From: Scylla paramamosain
Taxonomy: Eukaryota > Arthropoda > Malacostraca > Decapoda > Portunidae
DNA: 64,000 nt
Direction: 5' to 3'
Assembly (NCBI RefSeq): GCF_035594125.1
Contig: NC_087156.1
Location: 13,164,806 to 13,228,805 of the forward strand
Shown: one piece after another, positions 26,101 to 35,885 of the stretch
Numbering within the stretch: position 1 is the first letter of the stretch
Layout: each line of letters starts with the position of its first letter
Made by a program: the position numbers and the translations under genes
Notes under the pieces: model-generated
Databases searched by the model: none
What the model saw: the letters and a program-made list of their open reading frames with translations, nothing else
Told to the model about the DNA's origin: nothing

Positions 26101-27535
26101 ATCCCAATATAGAGTGCTTTCCATCCATTTTCACGTTTTTTTTGTAGATAAGAAGCTCAAAAACACAGAAAATATACCTTTTTTGGTAATATTATTCTAT
26201 TTCTTCATATTCGTTGGTTTGCATCCATTTTAGCGTTTTTCTACGTAAAACACTGAATATACACTTTTTTCAATAATTTTGCGATGGATTCCCATATTGA
26301 GTGACCATATTATATATCGTTTTGGTGCCTAACATGCTGAAAAACACTCAAAAGACAGGTTTCTCGTAGAGTCGTTTAATTTCCTCATATAGGTGGCTTC
26401 GCATGCACTTTAGGGTTTGGTATACGAGTATAACAGTCCGAAAAAAAGCTAAAATTAATTTTTTTCCATAATTTTCTTTTCTCACATAATTTTCCTGAAT
26501 TTTGCCAGAATTTTGGCATCTTGGTACCTATGAAGATAAATAACAAAAAAAATAAATAAATTCCTATCTTTTTATTCATTTATTTATTTATTTTTCTATA
26601 AACAGTGTTATTTATGGGTTTTAGCTAAATGGTACTTAAAGAACTTAAAAACACTCGTAATACATGTTTCTCGAATTGCCCTTTAATTTCCCAAACATAA
26701 GGTTCTTTGCATGTATTTAAGAGTTTTTATAGGTAACATGATCAAAAACACTCGAAATACATGTTTTTGGTAATGTTATTCTCTTTTTCAATAAAGGGTG
26801 TTTTGCATTCGTTTTAGCGTTTTGGTATATAAGGAGCTAAAAAAACACTTAAAGGCAAGTTGTTGTTAAAAGTTAGTTTTATTCCCATGTAATGTGATTG
26901 CCCTGCTTTTTAGTGCTTTATTGCCTATCATGCTAAAAAAATAAAAAAAAATTAAAAGACACTTTTCTGGTAATGTCATTTTTTCCCACATAAAGTTACT
27001 TTCATATAAAATTTTGGGTTTTGGTAACTAAAAATTTGAAAACCAATCAAAATACACGCATTTGATAAGGTTTAGAGTGTTATTCAGGAGTTTCAGCATT
27101 TTGGTATCTAAGAAACTTCTCCATATATATGAGTTTTTGCGTTTTTTGCCTTGTGATTCTTGAGAATCTATAAAACACTCATTATACACGTTTCTCGTAA
27201 TGTCCTTTTGTTAACCAATAGAGAGAGCTTTGCATCCATTTTCGTGTTTTTTGTAAGTAAAAAGCTAAAAAAAAAACACTCCAAATATACCTTTTTGGTA
27301 ATCTTATTCTATTTCTTCATATTGGTTGGTTTGCATCCGTTTTAGCGTTTTTCTACGTAAAACACGAAAAAAGACACGTTTAAAGTAATTTTCTTTTGGA
27401 TTCCCACATAGAATGACTTCAATATTATTTATTGTTTTGGTGACTAACATGCTCAAAGACACTAGAAACACAGGTTTCTCGTAAAGTCGTTTAATTTCCC
27501 CATATAGTTGGCTTTGCATGCACTTCATAGTTTCG
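23115..27535 (+). repeat. Left arm of long inverted repeat
   Basis: Left arm of a palindrome centred near 27.88 kb. Corresponding points are 24953-25213 with 30540-30800, 27304-27528 with 28253-28450, and 24300-24360 with 31388-31450. Coordinates of paired points sum to about 55,750 over several kilobases. Frames conceptually translated from both arms differ at only a few residues, so the arms are far more alike than ordinary repeat units. Confidence 0.85.
24300..24366 (+). repeat. CTTGTACC minisatellite, left palindrome arm
   Basis: Imperfect repeats of TTGTACC and CTATTTCG words, replacing about one HOR of normal satellite just before the anchor near 24360. The mirrored copy is at 31385-31450. 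Confidence 0.7.
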
Positions 27536-28214
27536 TAGTTTCACTAGTGTATATGGAGAAGTTTCTTAGATACCAAAATGCTGAAACTCCTGAATAACAC
27601 TCTTAATTAAGAAACAGAATAACATTACTAAATGCGTGTATTTTAAGTGTTTTTCACATTCTTAGTTACTAGAACCCCAAATTCCATGCGAAACTAGCTT
27701 TATGTGGGAAAAAAAATGACATTACCAGAAAAAAATCTTTTGAGGGTTTTTGAGAGAGTTAGGCAATAAAGCACTAAAAAGAAGGGCAATCACATTACAT
27801 GGGAATAAAACCAACTTTTAAGTGTTTTTTAACTCCTTATATACCAAAACGCTAAAATACATGCAAAACACCCTTTATGGAGAAACAAATTAACATCACC
27901 AAAAACATTTATTTTGAGTGTTTTTGATCATGTTACCTCTAAAAACGCTTAAATACATGCAAAGAACCCTATATCTGGGAAACGAAAGGACATTATGAGA
28001 AACGTGTATTATGTGTGTTTTTAAGTTCCATAAGTACCAAAATCTAAAATCTCTTTATAGAGAAAAAAATAAAGAAATAATTAAAAAATAGCTTTTTTTT
28101 TTGTTATTCTTCTTCATAGGTACTGATATGCCAAAATTCTGGCAAAATTCAGGGAAATTATATGTAAAAAGAACATTATCGAAAAAGTTAATTTTAGCTT
28201 TTTTTTCGGACTGT
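27536..28214. other. Spacer of the long inverted repeat
   Basis: About 680 bp of forward satellite between the arms, similar to 14.94-15.61 kb and 6.19-6.86 kb. At the reverse-to-forward switch the sequence reads CATAGTTTCGTAGTTTCACT: TAGTTTC is repeated across the join, which suggests a microhomology-mediated breakpoint. Confidence 0.65.
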
Positions 28215-31200
28215 TATGTAACAAACTATGAAGTGCATGCAAAGCCAACTATATGGGGAAATTAAACGACTTTACGAGAAAACTGTTTCTAGTGTCTTTG
28301 AGCATGTTAGTCACCAAAACAATAAATAATATTGAAGTCATTCTATGTGGGAATCCAAAAGAAAATTACTTTAAACGTGTCTTTTTTCGTGTTTTACGTA
28401 GAAAAACGCTAAAACGGATACAAACCAACCAATATGAAGAAAAAGAATAAGATTACCAAAAAGGTATATTTGGAGTGGTTTTTTTTTAGCTTTTTACTTA
28501 CAAAAAAACACGAAAATGGATGCAAAGCTCTCTCTATTGGTTAACAAAGGGACATTACGAGAAACGTGTATAATGAGTGTTTTATAGATTCTCAAGAATC
28601 ACAAGGCAAAAAACGCAAAAACTCATATATATGGAGAAGTTTCTTAGATACCAAAATGCTGAAACTCCTGAATAACACTCTAAACCTTATCAAATGCGTG
28701 TATTTTGATTGGTTTTCAAATTCTTAGTTACCAAAACCGAAAATTTTATATGAAAGTAGCTTTATGTGGGGAAAAAATGACATTACCAGAAAAGTGTCTT
28801 TTAAGTGTTTTTTTTTTTTTTTCTTTTTAGCATGATAGGCAATAAAGCACTAAAAAGCAGGGCAATCACATTACATGGGAATAAAACTAACTTTTAACAA
28901 CAACTTGCCTTTAAGTGTTTTTTAGCTCCTTATATACCAAAACGCTAAAACGAATGAAAAACACCCTTTATTGAAAAAGAGAATAACATTACCAAAAACA
29001 TATATTTCGAGTGTTTTTGATCATGTTACCTATAAAAACTCTTAAATACCTGCAAAGAACCTTATGTTTGGGAAATTAAAGGGCAATTCGAGAAACATGT
29101 ATTACGAGTGTTTTTAAGTTCTTTAAGTACCATTTAGCTAAAACCCATAAATAACACTGTTTATAGAAAAAAAATAAATAAATGAATAAAAAGATAGGAA
29201 TTTATTTATTTTTTTTGTTATTTATCTTCATAGGTACCAAGATGCCAAAATTCTGGCAAAATTCAGGAAAACTATGTGAGAAAAGAAAATTATGGAAAAA
29301 ATATAATTTTAGCTTTTTTTCGGACTGTTATATACCAAACCCTAAAGTGCATGCGAAGCCATCTATATGAGGAAATTAAACGACTCTACGAGAAACCTGT
29401 CTTTTGAGTGTTTTTCAGCATGTTAGGCACCAAAACGATAAATAATATGGTCACTCAATATGGGAATCCATCGCAAAATTATTGAAAAAAGTGTATATTC
29501 AGTGTTTTACGTAGAAAAACGCTAAAATGGATGCAAACCAACGAATATGAAGAAATAGAATAATATTACCAAAAAAGGTATATTTTCTGTGTTTTTGAGC
29601 TTCTTATCTACAAAAAAAAAAACGTGAAAATGGATAGAAAGCACTCTATATTGGGATACAAAAGGACATTACGAGAAACGTGTATAATGAGTGTTTTATA
29701 GTTTCACAACAGCCACAAGGCAAAAATCGCAAAACTCGGTGTATATGGAGAAGTTTCTTAGATACCAAAATGCTGAAACTAAGGAATAACACTCTTAATT
29801 GAGAATACAGAACATCCTTACCAAATGCATGTATTTTGAGTGCTTTTCACATTCTTAGTTACCAAAACCAAAAATTGCATGCGAAACTAGTTTTATATGG
29901 GAAAAAAATGACATTACCAAAAAAGTGTCTTTTGAGTGTTTTTGAGCGTGATAGGCACCAAAGCACTAAAAAGGAGGGCAATCATATGGGAATAAAACCA
30001 ACTTTTACCAAGAACCTGCCTTTACCTGTTTTTGAGCTTCTTACATACGAAAACGCTAAAACGCATCCAAAACACCCTTTATGGAGAAACAGAATAACAT
30101 TACCAGGAACATGTATTTTTAGTGTTTTTAATCATGTTACCTATAAAAATGCCTAAATACATGCAAAGAACCCTATGTTTGGAAAATGAAAGGACATTAC
30201 GAAAATCGTGTATTATGAGTGTTTTTAAGTTCCTTAAGTACAAAAAAGCAAAAACCCTTTCTCTCTTTATAGAGAGAAAAAAAAAATTGTTATTCATCTT
30301 CATAGGAACCGAGATGCCAAAATTCTGGCAAAATTCATGGAAATTTTGTAAAAAAAAATCATTATAAAAAAATAATTTTAGCTTTTTTCCGGAGTTATGT
30401 ACAAACTCTGAAGTCATGCAAATCCACCTATATGGGGAAATTACACGACTTTACCAGAAACCTGTCTTTTGAGTGTTTTTCAGCAATCTCAACAATAATA
30501 CTTAAAACGTGTCTTTTGAGTGAGTTACGTAGAAAAACGCTAAAACGGATGCAAACCAACCAATATGAAGAAATAGAATAACATTACCAAAAAGATATAT
30601 TTTGATGTGTTTTTGAGCTTGTTACCTACAAAAAATGCAAAAATGGATGGAAAGCACATTATATTGGCAAAGAAGAGGACATTACGAGAAACGTGTATGA
30701 GTGTTTTATAGTTTGACAAGAACCAGAAGGTAAAATACTCAAAAACGTGTACATAAAGAAGTTTCTTACATACCAAAAAGCTGAAACTCATCAATAACAC
30801 TTTTAATTTTGAAACAGAAATACCTTACCAAATGTGTGTATTAGAAAAGTTTCTTACATATCAAAATGCTGAAACTCATGAATAACACTTTTAATTAAGA
30901 AATAGAACAACCATACTAAATGCCTGTGTTTTCAGTTTTTTTCACATTCTTATTTACCAAAACCCCAAATTCCATGCAAAACTAGCTTTATGTGGAAAAA
31001 AAATGATATTACAAGAAAAGTGTCTTTTGAGTGTTTTTGAGCGTGTTAGGCAATAAAGTACTAAAAAGCAGAGGAATCATGTGAATAATAACAACTTTTA
31101 CCAAGAACTTGCCTTTAAGTGTTTTTGAGCTAATTAAATACCAAAACGCTAAAACGCATGCAAAACACCTTTTATGGAGAAAGAGAATAAAATTACCAAA

Positions 31201-32708
31201 AACATATATTTTTGAGTGTTTTTGATCATATTATCTATAAAAACGCTTAAATACAGGCAAAAAACTTTATGTATAAGAAGTTCCTTAAGTACCAAAAAGC
31301 TAAAACCCACAAATAACACTCTTTATTTAGAAAAAAAAAATAGAAAATAAAAAATAGGATTTTTTTTTTTATGTTCATCTTCATAGGTATCGAAATAGAA
31401 AAAGGTACAAGGTACAAGGTACGAAATAGAAAAGGGTACATAGGTACAAGAAATAGAAAAACATTACCAAAAAGGTATATTTTGAGTGTTTTTGACCTTG
31501 TTACCTACAAAAAACGCGAAAATTAATGGAAAGCACTCTATATTAGAAAACAAAAGGACTTTGCAAGAAAAGTATATAATGAGTTTTTTATAGTTCAAAA
31601 GAACCAAAAGGCAAAAAACACAAAAACTCGTGTATATGGAGAAGGTTCCTAGATACGAAAATGTTGAAACTTATGAATAACACTCTTAATTGAGAAACAG
31701 AAGAACTTTACTAAATGCGTGTATTTTGAGTGTTTTTCACATTCTTTGTTACCAAAACCCCAAATTGCATGCGAAACCACCTTTATGTGAGAAAAAAATG
31801 ACATTACCAGAAAAGTGTATTTTAAGTGTTTTTGAGCGTGATAGGCACTAAAAGCACTAAAAAGCAGGGCAATCATATTACATTGGAATAACACCAATTT
31901 ATACCAAAAACTTGCCTTTAAGTGTTTTTGAGATCCTTATATACCAAATCGCTAAAACTCATACAAAACAAACTTTATGAAGAAACAGAACAACATTACC
32001 AAAAACATGTATTTTGAGTGTTTTTGATCATGTTATCTATAAAAACGCTTAATTACATGGAAAGAACATTATGTTTGGGAAACAAAAGGACATTGCGAGA
32101 AACGTGTATTAAGAGTGTTTTTTTTAAGTTCATTAAGTACCAAAAAGCTAAAACTAACAAATAACACTCTTTATTTAGAAAATAAAAAATAAAAATATTA
32201 AAAAAATAGGATTTTTTTTTTTGTTATTTATATTCAAAGGTACCGAGATGCCAAAATTCTGGGAAAATTCAGGGCAATCATATGATAAAAGAATATTATC
32301 AAAAAAGTTAATTTCCGGTTTTTTTTTTCGGACTGTTATGTACCAAACCTTAAAGTGCTTGGAAAGACTCCTATATGAGAAAATTAAACGACCTTACCAG
32401 AAATATGTGTTTTGAGTGTTTTTAGCATGTTAGGCACCAAAACAAGAAATAATAAGGAACTCACTCTATATGGGAATTCAAAAAAAATCTACTGAAAACG
32501 TGTCTTCTCAGTGTTTTACGTAGAAAAACGCTGAAACGGATGCAAAGCAACCAATATCAAGAAATAGAAAAACGTTACTAAAAAGGTATATTTTGAGTGT
32601 TTTTGAGCATGTTACCTACAAAAAACGCGAAAATTGATGCAAAGCACTCTATATTTGGAAAAAAAAAAGACATTGCAAAAAAAGTGTATAATGAGTGTTT
32701 TATAGTTC
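28215..32708 (-). repeat. Right arm of long inverted repeat
   Basis: Reverse-complement partner of 23115-27535. It is cut at 32708, where segment B begins; its mirror position in the left arm is about 23117, since ATAGTTCAAA pairs with TTTGAACTAT. The paired-coordinate sum drifts by only about 70 bases across the arm, from small indels. Confidence 0.85.
31385..31450 (-). repeat. GGTACAAG minisatellite, right palindrome arm
   Basis: Exact mirror of the 24300-24366 minisatellite, including the GAAATAGAAAA spacers. Private to the two palindrome arms. Confidence 0.7.
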
Positions 32709-34282
32709 AAAAATATTTAACGGCAAGTTCTTGGTAAAAGTTTGTTTTATACACATGTAAGGTGATTGCCCTTCTTTTAAGTACTTTATTGCCTAACACG
32801 CTCATAAACACTCAAAAGACATTTTCTGGCAATATAATTTTTTCCCCACATAAACCTAGTTTCGCATTCAATTTCGTGTTTTGGTAACTAAGAATGTGAA
32901 AAACACTCAAAATACACGCATTTGGTAAGCTTGTTCTGTATCTCAATCAAGAGTGTTATTCATGAGTTTCAGCATTTTGGTATCTAAGAAACTTTTGCCT
33001 TGTGGTTGTTGTGAAACTATAAAACACTCATTATACAGGTTTCTCGTAATGTCCTTTTGTTTCCCAATATAGAGTGCTTTGCATCCATTTTCGCGTTTTA
33101 TGTAGATAACAGGCTCAAAAACACTCAAAATATACCTTTTCGGCAATGTTATTCTATTTCTTCATATTGGTTTGTTTGCATCCGTTTTAGCGTGTTTCTA
33201 CGTAAAACACTGAAAAGGCAAGTGTTAAGTGATTTTGTTTTGGATTCCCATATAGAGTGACTTCCATATTATTTATTGTTTTGGTGCCTAACATGCTGAA
33301 AAACACTCAAAAGACAGGTTTCCGGTAAAGTCGTTTAATTTCCCTATAAAGCTGGCTTTGAATGCAATTTAGGTTTTGGTACATAACTGTCCGAAAAAAA
33401 AGCTAAAATTAACTTTTTTGATAATGTTCCTTTTTCCACATAATTTCCCTGAATTTTGGCAGAATTTTTGCATCTCGGTTCCTATGAAGAAGAATAACAA
33501 AAAAAAAAGATTACTTTTTTTCTCTATAAAGAGTGTTATTTTTGGATTTTAGCTTTTTGGTGCTTAAGGAATTTAATAACATTCATAATACACGTTTCTC
33601 GTAATGTCCTTTCGTTTCCCAAACATAGGGTTCTTTGCATGTATTTAAGCGTTTTTATAGGTGATCAAAGACACTGAAAATACATGTTTTTGGTAATGTT
33701 ATTCTGTTTCTTCATAAAGGGTGTTTTGCATGTGTTTTAGCGTTTTGGTATGTTAGGAGCTCAAAAACACTTAAAGGCAAGTTCTTGGTAAAAGTTGGTT
33801 TTATTCCTATATAATGTGATTGCCCTGGTTTTTAGTGGTTTATTGCCTAACATGCTCAAAAACACTCAAAAGACATTTTTCTGGAAATGTCTTTTTTTTT
33901 TCTTTCCACATAAAGCTAGTTTCGTATGTAATTTGGGGTTTTGGTAACCAAGAATGTGAAAAACACTCAAAAAACACGCATTTGGTAAGGTTGTTCTGTT
34001 TCTCATTTAAGAGTGTTATTCATGAGTTTCAGGGTTTTGGTATCTAAGAATCTCAAAAACACTTATAATGCACGTTTCTCGTAATGTCCCTTTTTTTCCT
34101 CATTTAGGGTGCTTTGCATGCATTTTGGCATTTTATTTTTTCACGGAATAGCTGAAAAACACTGAAAATACACGCTTTTGGTAATAAGAACATAAGAACA
34201 TAAGAAATAAGTAAATATACAAGAAGGCATCAGGCCTACACGTGGCAGTACTTGTATGAAATATGCCTACGTATTTGCACTA

Positions 34283-34525
34283 TCATCCCCATCTATAAAT
34301 GTGTAATTTTCTCTTACAGTTGCCAAATGCCTCAGCACTAACAGCTTGATTACTAAGTCCGTTCCAATCATCTACTACTGTATTTGAAAACCAATTCCTT
34401 CCTGTTTCCTTTTTGAACATCAAGTTTTCAGGCTCAAGTCTGAAAACTTGATGTTCTATTTTTCTTGTTCTATCATGGTTACAGATTCTAAGAATTTTCC
34501 TTATGTTCCCCTTGTTATAACCCAT
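34283..34525 (-). pseudogene. LINE copy B C-terminal domain fragment
   Basis: An 80-residue open stretch matching the conserved tail of CR1/jockey-type ORF2: a GNIRKIL start, a middle block, WFSNTVVDDWNGL and an A-FGNCKRKL end, where the family usually has a 'NRVVxxWNxLP...A.S...FKxxLD' pattern. It lies between the SINE and the element's 3' tail. A perfect 17-bp hairpin at 34415-34456 overlaps it. Copy C has a shorter, frame-broken version of the same place. Confidence 0.75.
34415..34456. repeat. Perfect 17-bp hairpin in LINE copy B
   Basis: GAACATCAAGTTTTCAG and its exact complement CTGAAAACTTGATGTTC are separated by 8 bases. Copy C has only one arm at 59171-59187. Confidence 0.85.
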
Positions 34526-34724
34526 ATATCACTTAAAGACTTCTATCAGGTCCACTCTTAACCTACGTCTCTCTAAAGAATGTAAATTTAACAGCTTGAA
34601 TCTCGCTTCGTAAGGAATACTCCTCATCCCCTGTATCTTTTAGTCTTTCTCCTTTGAAGTGATTCTAATAGACCTTTATCCTTCCTGTGATGTGGTGACC
34701 AGAATAGGACAGCGTAGTCTAGAT

Positions 34725-34749
34725 AATAATAATAATAATAATAATAATA
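34725..34749 (+). repeat. (AAT)n microsatellite tail of the SINE
   Basis: About eight AAT units on the plus strand, which is the (ATT)n 3' tail of the minus-strand SINE. Confidence 0.85.
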
Positions 34750-34864
34750 TCAGGTTTAATTATCAAGAGGCAGCAGACAATACAGTGATAGTCGCTGAAG
34801 GGGTCTTGATTTACATGGTATACATATTTACATAGATATATGGTATATATATTTACATGGCAGC

Positions 34865-35000
34865 AGCTTCACCGCTTTTACAGTGTGGACATGATTGAAC
34901 TGCATACGATATACTTTTTTTTTTTTTGGCAGAAGCTGCACCATTTACATAGCTTCACCACTTTCATAGTGTGGACATGATTGAATTGCATACGATATAC
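34865..35000 (-). repeat. Internal direct repeats of the SINE body
   Basis: AGCTTCACC..GTGTGGACATGATTGAA.TGCATACGATATAC occurs at 34865-34914 and 34951-35000 with few differences. A third related start, GGCAGGAGCTTCGCC, lies near 35006. Confidence 0.75.
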
Positions 35001-35033
35001 ATCTTTGGCAGGAGCTTCGCCACAGAATAACAA

Positions 35034-35105
35034 ACACCTACTGGGGGATCGAACATGGGACCTTCCGCCTCCCAGTCAGGAGCGCTACCCGTTACGCCAC
35101 GGAGT
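35034..35105 (-). ncRNA. tRNA-like head of the SINE (pol III A and B boxes)
   Basis: On the minus strand the A-box-like TGGCGTAACGGGTAGC and the B-box-like TGTTCGATCCC are correctly ordered and about 35 bases apart. The anticodon stem pairs poorly, so this is a tRNA-derived promoter and not a working tRNA gene. Confidence 0.7.
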
Positions 35106-35192
35106 ATGATGAAGTAGATGAAGTCTGACCAGCGCTAAATGTAACTTTAATATTACTTCGGGAGTTTTACTTTTAGCACTCCTGAAAATGAA

Positions 35193-35579
35193 TCATAATA
35201 CACTATTTGCTTTGTTTCTGGCCTCTTTGCATTGCTTTCTTAGACGGAGTTCAGAGCTAACTTTAAATCTCAAATCTTTTTTTAACCCTGAACTTACCAG
35301 AACTTGGTTGTTCATTGTGTAACTACTGTGTGGGTTTCTTCTACTTACGCTAAGTGCTTTGCATTTGTTGATATTAAACTGCATTTGCCATCTGTCTGTC
35401 CATTCGTTCATCCTATCCAAATCTGCCTGTAAGGCGATGGTATGCGATTCTGACCTAATTAATCTACATACTCTCGTGTCATCCGCAAATTTACTAACAA
35501 CACTACTAATTCCACTATCCAGGTCATTGACATATATTACAAACAATATCGGCCCTAATACTAATAATCCCTTTGTCAC
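35193..35579 (-). pseudogene. LINE copy B reverse transcriptase fragment
   Basis: A 128-residue open stretch holding RT palm and thumb sequence. Residues 4-20 read like the family block GxxLGPILFVIYVNDL, and residues 31-34 are FADD, the catalytic Asp pair of reverse transcriptase. It is followed by LQADLDRMNEWTDRWQM and a CKALSV block, as usual in CR1/jockey-type elements. The block normally reading VPQG is changed to TKGL-type here. Upstream palm motifs are removed by the 400-bp deletion, and downstream the SINE separates it from the C-terminal part. The fragment is far shorter than a working RT (several hundred residues), so it is dead. Confidence 0.85.
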
Positions 35580-35669
35580 CCCACTAATTACTTGACCCCA
35601 CTCGGATTTAGAGCCGTTTATTACAACACTCTGTCACCTGCCGCTTGGCCATGACTTTATCCCGATTAC

Positions 35670-35885
35670 TTATAACCTTTTTCCAATTCTTAAATACTGT
35701 GGAATATATTTCATCTGGTCCTGGTGACTTGAACTTTTCAGCTTATCTATCTCCTGTTCCACTATCTCTTTAGTTATGGTAATATCTGTCAGCTTCTCAT
35801 TTTCTTCTACTCTAAATATCTTGTCACTATTCGGCAAATCCTGCATGTTTTCCTGGGCAAAGACAGTTAAAAAATACTCGTTCAC
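35670..35885 (-). pseudogene. LINE copy B region N-terminal to the RT
   Basis: A 71-residue open stretch corresponding to the linker between endonuclease and RT (FAQENMQDL... then TITKEIVEQEIDKLK). The same words appear in copy C at about 57740-57870. Just after DKLK the frame shifts, so the family's GPDxI motif, present in copy C, is out of frame here. It has no function on its own. Confidence 0.65.

Larger units (their letters stand above)
20368..27535 (-). repeat. Satellite array 3, reverse orientation
   Basis: Orientation flips near 20367, where a forward AAATGCGTGT is followed directly by the reverse monomer CAAAAACACTAAAAGGCAAG. HOR anchors in minus orientation lie near 21410, 22490, 23520, 24360, 25440 and 26520, about 0.85-1.1 kb apart. 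The part from about 23.1 kb onward is the left arm of the long palindrome. Confidence 0.9.
27540..32708 (+). repeat. Satellite array 4, forward orientation
   Basis: Forward monomers with HOR anchors near 28115, 29230, 30298, 31378 and 32235. The stretch 27541-28215 resembles 14.94-15.6 kb and forms the spacer of the palindrome. From 28215 on it is the right palindrome arm. The array ends abruptly at about 32708, where ATAGTTCAAA meets AATATTTAACGGCAAG of segment B in the opposite orientation. Confidence 0.9.
34725..35114 (-). mobile_element. tRNA-derived SINE inserted in LINE copy B
   Basis: Present in copy B and absent from the same site in copy C. It is flanked by a 5-bp direct repeat TAGAT (34720-34724 and 35115-35119), which occurs once in copy C. 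On the minus strand it starts with a tRNA-like head (35105-35034), continues through two 50-bp direct repeats (34951-35000 and 34865-34914, period 86) and ends in an (ATT)n tail at about 34749-34725. The head-body-microsatellite-tail order and target duplication identify it as a SINE. I do not recognise the family. Confidence 0.82.

Noticed and set aside
35034..35105. Functional tRNA gene
   Set aside because: A and B boxes are present, but the anticodon arm pairs poorly and it sits at the head of a SINE with target duplications.
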